Positions 12,120 to 38,139 of a stretch of DNA of 64,000 nucleotides are shown piece after piece; the stretch's first letter is position 1; each line of letters starts with the position of its first letter. Made by a program: the position numbers and the translations under genes. The notes under the pieces are model-generated. The model searched no databases. It saw nothing but the letters and a program-made list of their open reading frames with translations, and was not told the origin of the DNA. Source of the stretch: Apostichopus japonicus (Eukaryota > Echinodermata > Holothuroidea > Aspidochirotida > Stichopodidae); NCBI RefSeq assembly GCF_037975245.1, contig NC_092568.1, positions 41,841,631-41,905,630 of the forward strand. The letters run 5' to 3'.

Positions 12120-12560
12120 ATAAATATAACGAAAATCCACGTTTACTCCAAAAGAAAATATTACCAGATAAATAAGATATGACTCATAATTGACAAATTA
12201 GGAGTAAAGTTTTAGAACGTAAACATAAAGAAATCGATTGGATCTTTCGTATTAAGTCTCACATCACCGGCCTCAACAAGACTTGGGACTCCTTAACAAA
12301 TATCAGTTCTACAAACATATGTAATCCGTTCTTTGCTCCTTAATCCGCTCCCTGTATAGTCATGGTTTATTTGGTTCTAACTCCATCAATGCAACTTACA
12401 CTTATCTAGCGTCATACTTTCATTGTGTTACATTTTGTACTTTTCATTTGACTGCTAAGTATTTCTGACGAAGGACCGCAATACGGGGGACCGAAAATTC
12501 CAATATATTTTCTTAAACTGTACTCCTTATTTGTCAATTATGAGTCATATCATATTTCTC
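12120..12560 (+). mobile_element. Possible Penelope-like element 3' relic with flanking inverted repeats
   Basis: An open stretch at 12194-12343 reads KVLERKHKEIDWIFRIK, then SHITGLNKTW, and ends in TAA. This resembles the C-terminal end of the GIY-YIG endonuclease of Penelope-like elements (E..WI..L...GLN). Downstream is a CTGACGAAGGACC...GGGGGACCGAAA block like the palindromic 3' regions of those elements. A 37-bp inverted repeat (12176-12212 and 12515-12551, 35 of 37 matching) overlaps the coding relic. The family assignment rests on a short match. Confidence 0.4.
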
Positions 12561-12586
12561 TGGTTTTCTCTAATAATAATAATAAT

Positions 12587-12615
12587 AATATATATATATA
12601 TATATATATATACAC
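12587..12615 (+). repeat. AAT/TA simple repeat
   Basis: AATAATAAT followed by alternating TA, directly after the relic ending at 12560. Short and without coding potential. Confidence 0.8.
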
Positions 12616-12877
12616 ATCTTTTATAATTCTATTCTCCATGCCCGGGACAATGACATAACTCGTTCAATTCATTTCATCGTTTTGACAGGACTAGGCGGTC
12701 AAGGGATAATCTCTTTCGGCGATAAATAGAAGCCAGTTCGTAAAGGTCACTTTTACCCAACCACCTACTTGCAAACTCCCTCACGGGATTTTTGTTTGCA
12801 CTTCTATCTGCAAAGGATATGTTTAATTTTATTAGAGAATGGAACATTGTTAATAATGAGAATCACAATGAGCACTT

Positions 12878-13060
12878 CCAAGTTTTATACTTATAATACC
12901 CGAGGACTCAGAGACTGTCAGAAACGTTAAAAAGTATTTGGTTACTTCAAAAAACATAGGTATGACTTCATACTTTTACAAGAGACATACTCTTCTATAC
13001 ATGATAGTAAAATTTGGCCAACGAATGGGGTGGGAAAATTTACTTCTCACATGGTACTTC
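12878..13060 (+). mobile_element. Tx1/L1-like LINE relic (start of endonuclease domain)
   Basis: The frame reads FYTYNTRGLRDCQKR, a stop, KVFGYFKKHRYDFILLQETY and SSIHDSKIW. This matches the beginning of the apurinic-like endonuclease of Tx1/L1 elements (NVRGL...KR...DIIFLQETH...W). One in-frame stop is present and the sequence runs into a short tandem repeat at 13039. No other part of the element is found. Confidence 0.6.
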
Positions 13061-13130
13061 TCACGTGGTACTTCACATGGTACTTCTCATATGGTACTTC
13101 TCACATGGTAAATCTTCTCACATGGTAAAT
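13039..13130 (+). repeat. Minisatellite of ACTTCTCACATGGT units
   Basis: About six imperfect tandem copies of a 13-17 bp unit (ACTTCTCACATGGT, ACTTCACATGGT, AAATCTTCTCACATGGT). The first copies overlap the end of the Tx1-like endonuclease relic, suggesting the unit came from it. Confidence 0.75.
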
Positions 13131-13348
13131 CATCCCCTAATTTGTCTTTACTGATGGTTTTTAAGATGATAATGGCTGCTTATCATTTCAAAGTTAAATA
13201 TTAATAACACAGTGTTAGAATTGATGTTCAGTTATTTGGGGTGGGCACTTTCATTTTTGTTGGAATCTAGAGTTAGAAAAAATAGTGGGTTTGCTTTGAA
13301 CATACTTCAAAGCTCTAGCATGAATGCTCAGTATCTTGCATAAATTAG

Positions 13349-13467
<119 letters not shown>

Positions 13468-13538
13468 AGAAAATCCACATATACTCCAAAAGAAAGTATT
13501 CATAAGGTTGAATTGAGCAATACCCTATGCTGCAGGGG

Positions 13539-13631
<93 letters not shown>

Positions 13632-13695
13632 TAGTACTTATATAGCGCGTTCCACAGCAACGCTGCTCGAAGCGCTTTACAGGAATTGAAACAAT
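13539..13695 (-). mobile_element. (AAT)n tract and 3' end of a minus-strand CR1-type LINE or SINE
   Basis: An (AAT)n tract at 13539-13629 is followed by a block with TATATAGCGCG and GAAGCGCTTTACA. That pair of inverted GCGC-containing motifs closely matches the 3' end of the LINE relic at 36740-36800 (ATATAGCGC...GCGCTTTACA). Only the tail of the element remains, in minus orientation. Confidence 0.55.
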
Positions 13696-14370
13696 TAATA
13701 TAAGGAAACATTTAAAAGACAGTAAACATTCAAAAGCATATAGTAGAAAAATATCGCCTAAAAGGTATACACCATAAAACCTATAATAGGATAGGGATGG
13801 TCACATAACTCATACATCGCGACATACATTGGCTTAACAAAGTTTTGGCCTGCTATGAATGAACACGTTCCTCATATAATACATCAACAACGGCTTAACA
13901 ACGTTGTATGCTCTATGTATTTTCTCTATGTATTTTCTTTACAATTGATCTAGTTTATGGCATAAGATTCCGAAAAAATTATCAAACATTTTATCCGTAG
14001 ACTATGCTTGTTTTAATCATAATCCAATGGTGCAATTAGAAAGCTAATATTAAAACTCACCAAGTAGTCTACATTCTAACTTCTTCGCGGATTTCTGTCA
14101 ACGCATTGTTCAATAATAATTGTGTTATTGAATATATTTGTTCTGTATACAATCAAATTTCGATAATTAACTTGGGGAAATTAGAGGGCATGCAGAATCG
14201 TCCACAATGTACACCAAACCACTGTAACACGTGTAGCAATTATCTTCTTGCGTACCGAACGTTAAATTGAACGAATCTTTTTCGTTGGTCGAGTTTCTTA
14301 AGAAAACAGGGACTTTGTTTTTCATGATATTAGTTCTTTGAATTAGCCGGATCGATAAACAACGTTCGCA
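13696..14370. other. Intergenic, nothing recognised
   Basis: AT-rich unique sequence between repeat debris and the start of tandem unit 2. A 74-codon minus-strand frame at 14167-14391 shows no recognisable domain and is not preserved in unit 3. Confidence 0.5.
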
Positions 14371-14410
14371 TTGTTTCAAATATTTACACACAATCGAATT
14401 TGAGCCCGGT

Positions 14411-14583
14411 GTGAGAGAGTAATCAAGTCGACATCTGCATCTATAATATAATCTTAGTTGGTGTCTGTGGTCTCATCATAACGTTCTTCCTCAAAAACAC
14501 ACCCACTACGACCTTTATAGTTACATCCTCCCTGATCATCTGCTGCACTATCTGTCACTATCTTGGTCTTGTACTTACCCAAG
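14411..14583 (+). pseudogene. Orphan exon-17 fragment upstream of copy 2
   Basis: The sequence matches receptor exon 17 (TM6-TM7): CATCTGCATCTATAA, TTGGTGTCTGTGGTCTCATC, AACACACCCACTA and the end CTTGTACTTACCCAAG followed by GTGAAATAAGTATGAT. Small indels break the frame (for example an extra base in CTATCTGTCACT). No other receptor exons are adjacent. A second such orphan precedes copy 3 at 37981-38139, so this fragment belongs to the duplicated unit. Confidence 0.8.
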
Positions 14584-14892
14584 GTGAAATAAGTATGATC
14601 ACCTCCTTCTTAATAGCTAATGATGCAAGTTATTATTCTAATGAATGGTAATGGAGTCAATATTTTCGATATATGGTTTGAACCTTGAATTTTATGCCTT
14701 TTGAGAAAGTACATTCATCAAGGCCTTTGACATGAAGACGCACTTGACGAATTTTACCTACGTAAAAGTAAATATAGCATTAATAAGACGGGCGAACGAG
14801 ATATGCAAATGTCTGCTCATCAAAGTTCATTTTATCACGAATGAAGTGTGATATGGAAAGTTAATGCTATATATTCAAAACTGGAGATGTTA

Positions 14893-15557
<665 letters not shown>

Positions 15558-15599
15558 AACGGATACTCTCATATTAACCGATCAGATTGCAGCTGATCT

Positions 15600-16378
15600 G
15601 TGATTGGAACGATCGTACATATAGGTGATCGAGCCTAACTTTATATATCGCAATGAATGTTCTCATCTAACAGGATTAACTAGTATTCTATAAAACATTT
15701 GTTGGGAACTTTATCGTTTAGATTACTTTTCATTACGTCAAATTTGACCATTCTGAAACGTCGCGGATTCTTGACCTTACCGTAGAACCTCCTTTTCAAG
15801 CTAGAGCGATCGTTTTGTTTTGTTTCGTTTATGTACATATGACCTAGGCATACCAAGGCCTTCTATAGTCATTGCATTAGCTATTTATGTAGTATATATA
15901 TAATTAACAAAAATACGACAAACTCTTCATTCTTCAAGCTGCTAAAACCAATAAATTAAGAGGAAAGGTTTGGAATATAATATTCCATACACGTTTTTGG
16001 TCGAGTTATTGAGTATATAGCCATTAAATTCTCATTACCGAACATATTTGAGAAGATTCAGCGGTCCGTTAAGACAATTCAAATCTACATTTCACTGCAA
16101 AGCACCTATATGGAAGACAATAATCGACAATATAGGTGTCGATTAAGCCAGTCACGTGTACTATTAATGATCCCAGGGCACTTTCATCAACATTTGAAGC
16201 TTTTATCACTTTTTTAAGTTGATGTTCAACTAACATTTATTTCTACGTATTGAATTAAATCCATTCTGGTTTGGAAGACTAAAATACTACAAAATAAATT
16301 GCCATTTGAAGGAGGACATTTTTTTGGTTTCTTGATGCTTGTTACTCATGTTGAGTAGTCAATCTATCGAACTGGACA
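15600..16378 (+). promoter_or_regulatory. Putative promoter and 5' leader of copy 2
   Basis: An inverted CCAAT box (GATTGG, 15602-15607) lies about 35 bp before a TATA-like TTATATATCG (15641-15650). The whole block to the start codon is conserved in front of copy 3 (38690-39469), which is more than random intergenic sequence would keep. The 730-bp leader may contain an untranslated first exon and intron; no transcript evidence is available. Confidence 0.4.
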
Positions 16379-30231
<13,853 letters not shown>

Positions 30232-30986
30232 TGGTTATGTGTTATTTGTCAAACGTATTATATATATGATATGTTCTGTGAAAGACAAGTCATTGTTTCT
30301 TGTACCAGTGCATTATAGCTAAATTTGGATGCATCTCAACGAGTGACCGTAAGCATCTGCATTTAATAGGTTAGGTACATATCTAATTCTGCAATTAGAA
30401 TCAATGTGATACTTCCCATGTCATATGACTTTACAGTCAGTAAACAATGAAACAACAATATACAACATATGTTATTTACATACATATCCTTGTACTTAAA
30501 TGCTCAATGCGGTTTCCTACTTGGTGTTGTGTTTGAAGGATTTGGATAAAACGTTTGTTATCATTATAGGCCTTTTGGCTAAGATCATGTACAGCATTAT
30601 TTTCTTCTTGCAGGGAAACCATGATGCACACCTGACTACGATAAAACACAGACAAAATCTCTATGTTATGTAACTGGGGTTTGAGAGCGAATCAGTCAGT
30701 TCGTCGTTTAGTTTTACCTGCCCAGGTTCTTTCCTATCATTGTTGCTGACTGTTTCATACATTAATAGTTTCCTGTATTTTGATTGATAATTTAGTGGTT
30801 GAAGTAGCAATTAAATACGTCTGAAAATTTAGCGAACACTCTTTCTGGCTTTAATTATTGAGTAAATTTAATAAAGGATGATATATATTTATATATTAAG
30901 GTTTCATGACTGGTTCGTTTGAAGGTTCAATTTTAATGATTTTTAAAATTTGGCTGATCTGTGAATATTGTGATGAAGTGAATAAA
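30232..30986 (+). promoter_or_regulatory. 3' UTR of copy 2 with poly(A) signal
   Basis: Sequence from the TAA stop to AATAAA (30981-30986), followed by AGTTCTTAATGTTCATAA, matching the 3' regions of copies 1 and 3. It contains a 57-codon hydrophobic frame (30500-30673) related to frames in the other two copies. Confidence 0.6.
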
Positions 30987-31020
30987 AGTTCTTAATGTTC
31001 ATAAGTTACATATCGTGTTT

Positions 31021-33150
31021 ATTTGATTGATTGTTTATTTGTGAAAAAATGCCAATATTACAATATAATTGGTAACAAATAAAGCAATACAAAAAAAGGT
31101 ATTTAAGCACAACCATCGAGAGAATTATCATTAAGAACATCTACCTTTACACGTTCACGAATTTTTATAATAACTAAAGCCCCCGAACCTTTTTCCCCAA
31201 AGACAAAGATACCCTTAGGCTGTTAATTAGGCCTGTCATTACCTTTAAAACTTGCCAATTCCTTACTATAGCCACATAAGTACAGCTGAGTGATTGTACT
31301 CTCTGCATGACTTTAATTAGATTCGTTAACGTCAGCTAACAAAAAAACAACGAAGTCAAACTGTTAACACCATATTAGTATAGGTGATGTATGTACACTG
31401 AGCATTCAGATGGACTTGGGTGTATAAGATATATGTAGTATGAAGTTTATCCGAACCCAAATTCGTTTCAAATCATCAGTGTTTTTTATCACTAATATTG
31501 GCAATCAAGCCACACGCAATGGCAATAAATGTAATTATTCAACTCCGCAAATTGGCTTTATATTACAATGCATTCTCTCTTAAAGTCTCAATACGTGTTT
31601 GCTGATGAATGTCGGACAACAAACTTCCGAAGCAGATACAATGTTTTTTATTATAAATGCACACTGAACAGGTGGGTTTAATGGAGAAAAGCTGTCGCAA
31701 TCGAAAGAAGAACGATTTACCGTAAAGTCACTGCGACCGCCCACATCAGCATGTTCATTACACAAATGTAACCTATAAATACTCGTATCGTCCACATTTT
31801 GACCCACTTTCACGAAGGAAACGTCTGAAAACACCTGTTTACCCCTTGCAATGGAATGCATCGGTAAGACCAAAAGAAAGATACTAGTCACGATAATGGA
31901 CCTAACGCAGGCTAGCTACGAAAGTAAACGTAAGCCTAGGCCTAACGGTCGTAAACAAAACAGAGAGATTTGATTGGCGCATGATCTGTTGGGCGGGGCT
32001 TGCAAATTTTGATTGAAGTTTGTAGAATCTACGGACTCGTTAAAAAATCTGGCGAATTTTATTCAGCTCAAAAGGTCTAACGAGGGATAACTCAATAAAA
32101 ATAATGATTATTAATATGAATAGAACGGTTTTATTTTCACTGAGCTCTTAGGGCAGTAAGCTGGAAATGTCGAAGTTAAAATTTGGCAAACACACATTGA
32201 GACTTGAATAACCATTGGACTTAAAATACATTAGCTTTCACCCTCACTCCCTAAAATGTTGTGACAATCACGCAATGGTGAATATTCATGGGTAAAAGTA
32301 GACAACTTGACATGCACGTTAAAAGGGTATTCCCCCGTCAAATAATGTAATATTTACGGGAAATACAAAACATTCCATGCATCTCAATGACTGTTTCATA
32401 CATTGTATTTATATTATTTTTTGTCAGATAAACCCTTCGTTAATCAAATTTCGTCAGAATTGTTACTTTGCTGTCAACCTGCAATAAATGTTACATTGCA
32501 ATGCGATACATTTGACCGTGTACTTGGATTATAATATTAGCAGAGTGTCTGCATTAAAGAATCTTTGAAAACGATTACTACTTTTTACAGACAATTGTTA
32601 AAATATGATAGCACTTTACGGGAACATGATAATATTATACCATTTCGACTAAAACTGCAAAAATAGGCAAAAAATGAAACAATGAGACATTTCGACCTAG
32701 GTTTGCTTACAAAACATGAACATTTCTGAAGATATGGATATCACAACCACATGTGTTTGGGGTGGATGGGGGTGGATGGGGGTGGTAGGATGCACATTGG
32801 GCTGTTAGGCCAGGACTCAAATTTTAATAGCTTGTCGCTCATTAGTGTACATGCCGATCCCTGGTATGGGTTTGCGATGTATTGTTTGATAATAATTAGT
32901 CATACTGACTTGTAGCCCAATTATGTATAGGATATACGTGTAACATTTCATAATCACTTATACAAACAATATTGATATCATCAAGAAACAAAGATAGTGA
33001 GACATAACAGTCATCATAAAGAATGCAATATATTTGCGGACCTAAAATAGATCACCGAGGTGGACATCATAGTTCTTCACGTATGAAAAAATTACCCGTC
33101 ACAGAGTATTATTTACCTTATAAAGAGTAAATACTGGCATGCTTCGAGGA
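31021..33150 (-). mobile_element. Spacer of unit 2 with old LINE RT relic and a later insertion
   Basis: Homologous to 8757-10690 and 60380-62130. The minus-strand RT relic recurs at about 32920-33080, facing the same way as in the other units. The spacer is interrupted by the 623-bp element at 31583-32205 and ends abruptly near 33150, whereas units 1 and 3 keep a further 0.9 kb. No functional gene is seen. Confidence 0.5.
31583..32205 (-). mobile_element. 623-bp element with inverted terminal repeats and a promoter-like end
   Basis: Left end AAGTCTCAATACGTGTTTGC (31583-31602) and the reverse complement of the right end (32186-32205) agree at 18 of 20 positions. Units 1 and 3 lack the element at this site. 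A 103-codon minus-strand frame (31891-31580) begins with MTSIFLLVLPMHS and contains IYRLHLCNEHAD; I do not recognise it. Upstream of that frame are an inverted-CCAAT sequence (GATTGGCG) and a GC box (GGGCGGGGC). It could be a truncated DNA transposon retaining the 5' end of its gene. Confidence 0.55.
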
Positions 33151-33224
33151 GAGAAGGAGAGGGCGTATTACCCAAGTGTTATGATTGTACAGACTCAGCA
33201 CTTTTTATAGGCAAGTCAATTCCT

Positions 33225-33268
33225 ACCTTCACCTGATGAGTTCCAAAAGGACGAAGTCGGTCGCAAAT
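33225..33268 (+). ncRNA. Decayed hammerhead-like sequence
   Basis: ATTCCTACCTTCACCTGATG followed by AGTTCCAAAAGGACGAAG resembles the hammerhead at 11846-11886 plus its B-box end. The essential GAAA is now GAAG and the 3' helix I strand (GCAAAT) no longer pairs, so it should be inactive. No A box is visible upstream. Confidence 0.5.
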
Positions 33269-33274
33269 CGGTAT

Positions 33275-36070
33275 CTATCTAGAGTAAGTCAAATATGGTA
33301 GTACTAGTGTTTGGTAAAGAGATCTTACAACGTTCCTAGGAAAAGTGTGTTTAAGTTTTGACAAGAAAATATTTGTATCATCGGCAAAAAACACAACAGA
33401 AGCTTTGGAGGAGATTTTACTAATATCATTCATATAAATAATAAAAAGGAGGGGTCCAAGGATAGAACCTTGAGGTACACCACACTGTATATTAAAAACG
33501 TCATAACTTTTACCCTGATAAAAAGTAAATTGTTTTCTGTTCGAAAGAAACAAACCGATCGAGGAAGGTGCCCCTAATACCACAATGATTTAATTTATTG
33601 CGCAAAGTATGGTGTGATCTATAGTATCGAAAGCCTTCGACCAAAAGCTGTATGGTTTTTGTTTATGGCTTTAATGTGTTAAATTTTCAACAGCATCCGC
33701 AAGCGCCATGTCGGTGGAGACACCAGGCCGGAAGCCATTTTGACCATTGAAGAGGATGCTATGCTTGTCTAAAACAAAAATGAAAGCCTATTGTAAACGA
33801 TACGTTCCAGAATGTTCGAAAAACAGAAATTGGCCAATACTTAACGAAGCAGTTAGGATCACCTTTCTTAAAGATGGGACCACTTTGACAATTTTCAGAT
33901 TATCGGGAACGACACCAGTCGCTAAAGACAAATGAAAAATGTAAGTGAGCAGTGTACAAATTAAGGAAATGACCTGAGTAACAACAGAAGATTTGATGTC
34001 ATCAACCCGCAGACTTGCCTGACTTAAGGCAAGTTTTTGAAAAACTAATTAATTCATCATCACTTAATGGAAAAAGGAAAGCTGAGGAAGGAATGCTCCC
34101 AGAGAGGTAGTTTGCGGGGGAGTTATGGGAAGATATATTTTTAGCTAGAGAGGGGCCTACATTTACACACGAATTACTTATCATTTCCTATGGCAGCGGG
34201 GTCTGTATAGAGTTTATTTTGCGTTTGATAGATGTAATAATACCAGAGATGATCCAAGGCTGCTTTATGGAATGTTGGCTCTTAAGTCTCAAACGAGTAA
34301 TGGGAAAGCATCTGTTAAAGATATCAAAGAATGCATTATATGCAGAGTTGGCATTGGATTCACAATAGACGGTATCCCAATTGATTCTAGAGATACATGA
34401 GTTGAAGCTCCCAGTGTTATACCTAGAATAATTTCGCACAAAAATGTCATGTTTTATATCATCATTGAGTTTACACGATATGTTTAAGAATATTGGGAAG
34501 TGGTCACTGAGATCAGTCAAAAGAACTCCGGCAACCCAATCACTAGAGGCAGCGGTTGGTGATATTTGTAAAGATATTGTCAATGGGCGAGCACGACCGA
34601 TCAGTAACTTTTGTCGGTTTCGAAATGACTGCATAAACTCTCAAGATATGATATCATTAATTAAATCGTTATTTTGACCAATCATATCAATATTAAATGA
34701 TGTAACACAACTGATTTTCATCATTAATTTTACATAGAATATTACAGAGATGATCTTAAACAAAGGTAGGCTACTGGCCAGAGGTCTATTAGCAATACCA
34801 ACAACAAACTTTTCTTCATACGGGACGGCAATTTCAATAAATATGGACTCTATAAAATCATTGCAAGTGGAAAGATCAGTGCGGACACAGAATGTTAAGT
34901 TATGTCATACAAATAGACAAATTCCCCCACCTGTTTTGTTTGTTCGATGTTGTTCAACAAGGGTAAAGTCATCAATATGAATAAGGGGTGATGGTTGATC
35001 TCTAAACCACGTTAAAGTAAATCCTATAACAGAAAAGTGATTTAGTGCTTTAAGATAATTATTAATATCCTCAAAGGTCTTGTTCAAATTCCTACTATTA
35101 AGGTGGAAGAAGTTTAAAACATCATTAGCTAGATTCTTAAAGTTGTCAACATCAAAATAACTACACATTGTAATATATAAATCCTCTATAACCATCAACC
35201 TTATCAAAATGCAAAGAAACCTACTCTGCTTCAAAGTAACCCGTTAGTCTTAAAATTTCATTCGTATCAGATACGCTCCGAAAGGGAAATGCGCTATCAT
35301 TATTTAAAGTATCATAGGATGACAAAACAGACATAACAATCTCAGGTCACAAAGGAAAGAGAAGGAAAACACAATTAGTGTGCCTTTGTGAGGTCCTTTT
35401 GGATTACGATTTTCGAGCCTTTTAATTTCCTTCTGTTCTTAATGCTTTGAACCCTAACCTTGAAGTTGAGGAACTGATCGATTACAGCCCTGTCTTGTCT
35501 TGATCCTTCTTGCCGCCACGATGGGACCGATCAATATCCGAAGAACTTAAGTTGAATCCAAGATGTTTGGATGCGAGATCCGTGATGGTGACATCGGTAT
35601 TTACGTTGGGCTGTTGGTCAAAACCAAAGGAACGAAGGCGGTTCCTCCGTGAGTACTGCTCTAACTGATTTATTTGCTTGAAGCGGAATTGCACTGATCT
35701 TCCAGTGAAGTGATTTTACCTTGTATGGTTTTCATTTCAATTCAGTCGGTTTCAATGATATGAATTTTACGAGAGAGTATCTTAATCTGCTTCAGCGTTT
35801 CGTCCATTTTGTTGTCCAATGCTCGATCGATGCAGGTTTTTAGTTTAATTTCAAAGTCCTTGCTAGATCAGATTTGAGCAACTGCCATTGCAAGAAACTT
35901 TGCAACTTCCATATATTTTGTTTGTGATCTTGTCGACATTGTTAATAGTCACTGCACTGGCAAGTGTACTGAAACCGATTGGGGTTGAATATGGCACACA
36001 CTGAGTATAGTGTGAATATAAGGTTAGGCTCGATAGGATAACCCTTACAGTGAGTCCGTGTGTTTGGTAT
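33275..36070 (-). mobile_element. Decayed two-ORF non-LTR retrotransposon
   Basis: Read on the minus strand, pieces appear in the order expected of a LINE. ORF1 relic at 35694-35482 (LEQYSRRNRLRSFGF, DIDRSHRGGKK, typical of ORF1p). Endonuclease start at 35234-34905 (FFHLNSRNLNKTFEDI, TLTWF, TGGGICLFV). Endonuclease end and linker at 34634-34188 (LTDLSDHFPIFLNIS). RT start near 34184-33590. RT core at 33583-33275 (CGVPQGSILGPLLFIIYMND, FFADDTNIF). A deletion joins the FADD box directly to a later part (LYQTLVLPYLTYS). Frameshifts and stops are frequent. The exact ends are not resolved. Confidence 0.75.
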
Positions 36071-36119
36071 TCTTTTCCGATGGATTGAGAGGTCGTTTTC
36101 TTCTGAAATACCGGTAGAC

Positions 36120-36167
36120 ACTAGAAAGTGCCCAGAGAGGGAAATATTACGCTGAATAAAGACTGGT

Positions 36168-36243
<76 letters not shown>

Positions 36244-36490
36244 AATGAAAATCGTAATGAGTTGGAAAATCAAGAACAGTGAAAAACTTTCAGCCTCCAC
36301 CGGGATTCGAACCACGGGCCTTCCGCTCTGTACGCGGACACCCTAACCACTAGGCTATGGACGCTGATTGTATATGCAGAGGTTCGAAACCGGTAAAGAA
36401 GGTCGTAATTCCACTGTAGGCGTTTGTCACCTGTATCGAACAATACTAGTTCTGTTTTTGGTGACATATTTTGCCTTACTCTAGAGATCA
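36120..36490 (-). mobile_element. tRNA-derived SINE-like element, minus strand
   Basis: On the minus strand an A-box-like TAGCCTAGTGGTTAGG (36357-36342) and a perfect B box GGTTCGAATCC (36313-36303) are about 28 bp apart. The body continues to a TA array at 36170-36245, which would be the 3' tail. The tRNA-like part does not close a proper acceptor stem, so it is a SINE rather than a tRNA gene. Its 5' limit near 36490 is approximate. Confidence 0.6.
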
Positions 36491-36576
36491 AACATGATGC
36501 TAACTAACTCGAAATCATTTGTGATTCTTAAAGCCGGATCTCGAAAGAGATACTTTGAACAGACTTTATGTTAATG

Positions 36577-36721
<145 letters not shown>

Positions 36722-36724
36722 TCA

Positions 36725-37898
36725 TTATAATTATTATTATTATTATTTATTGAATTTCATATAGCGCAACCCCAACAAAGTTTTCGGTTGCGCTTTACAA
36801 CAAAATACACAGAAAGAATAAACCATTCATAAGAAAATAAGATATCAAATGGTGTAGAAAAATATACTAGATGAATGTATAAAAATATACAATTGTTATG
36901 AAAATCAAAAATCAAAATCAAAAATACAAATGTTATATAAAATCTAAAAGAAAATTCAAAACTATGAAATATAATGAATACAAATATGAAATTTGAAAAA
37001 TTGAGTATAAAAGTGATTAGCCAGGAAATAAATATGTTTAGAGTTTTCTTTTAAAAATTGCAAGATTCTCAGATTGTTTGACATCGTTAGGTAATTTATT
37101 CCATTGCTCGGGGCCAAATACACTTATTGCTCTTGAAGCAAAAGTGACCCTCTGTGTTCGTGGAATAATCAGCTTATAAAGAATATAATTTGAACGTAGA
37201 GACCTACTAGATTGTAGTACTAAAGTGAATCTACATATAAGATATTGAGGAGCAGATTTATCAACCACGCATTTAAAGACCAGCGTTAATATTTTGTGCA
37301 GGATTCTTTGTCTGATGGGAAGCCAATGCAACTCCTTTAAAGCTTCAGAAGCACTATCCTCCTCTCCCCTTTTCAGAACAAGTTTGGCAGCCATGTTTTG
37401 AATTCTCTGAAGCATCAAAATAACAACATTTGGTAGATTAGCATAGAGGGAGTTAGCATAATCTAAGTGACTTATCACTAGTCCTAAAACAATAGTATGG
37501 CATGCATCCTTGGTTAGTAAGTGTCTAATGTTTCTTACAAGTCGAAGTCCTGCCATGGCAGCTCTACATTTGGCAGCAATGTGAGTCTGCAACGTTAAAT
37601 GAGAGTCCAGATATGTGCCTAAATATTTTACACAATTTGTACTATTTACGGTAGTGTCATTGATACAAATACTGTCTAAAGCACACTTAGATAATAATTT
37701 CTTCGATCCAACTTGTATATATTCAGTTTTAGTTTCGTTCAGTTTTAGTCTATTTTGGTCCATCCAAACTTTCACATCCCTCATAGTTGTTGAAATTTCA
37801 TTTCTGACTGTGTTTGCCTCATCGAAGGTTGGTTTATGCGATTGTTTAATTGCATGATCATCCACATAGCAATGTAATTGGAATGAATCCGGAATGAC

Positions 37899-37905
<7 letters not shown>
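36725..37905 (-). mobile_element. 5'-truncated CR1-type LINE (RT C-terminal half and 3' UTR)
   Basis: On the minus strand an open frame starts within the RT catalytic box (SFQLHCYVDDHAIK, near 37900) and continues through KLNETKTEYIQVGS, KYLGTYLDSHLTL, SHLDYANSLYANLP and ALKELHWLPIRQRI to FKRKL and a stop at 37038. It is open for at least 275 codons, so it is recent. The 3' UTR has GCGCTTTACA...TATAGCGC and an (AAT)n tail at 36730-36750. 5' truncation at about 37905, beside a TA array, is typical of LINE insertion. Confidence 0.85.

Positions 37906-37936
<31 letters not shown>
37900..37936 (+). repeat. TA microsatellite
   Basis: Short TA array at the 5' truncation point of the LINE relic and just before tandem unit 3 begins. 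Confidence 0.9.
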
Positions 37937-37938
<2 letters not shown>

Positions 37939-37980
37939 GTCTTATTTACATATTTCTACACAATCGAATTTGAGCCCGGT

Positions 37981-38139
37981 GGGATAGTAATTATATAATA
38001 TATAAATCTTAGTTGGTGTCTGTGTTCTCATCTTCACGTTCTTTCCTCGAGAGCATATCCACTGAGACCTTTATATTGACATCCTCCCTGATTATCTGCT
38101 GCTCTACCGTCACTAGGCTTGGTCTTGTACTTACCCAAG
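37981..38139 (+). pseudogene. Orphan exon-17 fragment upstream of copy 3
   Basis: Homologous to the orphan at 14411-14583 and to functional exon 17: TTGGTGTCTGTGTTCTCATC, ACATCCTCCCTGATTATCTG and CTTGTACTTACCCAAG followed by GTAAAATAAATATGAT. Indels (ACTAGGCTTGG, CTTTCCTCGAG) destroy the frame. Both orphans share the preceding CAATCGAATTTGAGCCCGGT, so they descend from one event that predates the split of units 2 and 3. Confidence 0.8.

Noticed and set aside
14167-14391. 74-codon minus-strand frame before the orphan exon
   Set aside because: No recognisable domain and not found in front of copy 3.
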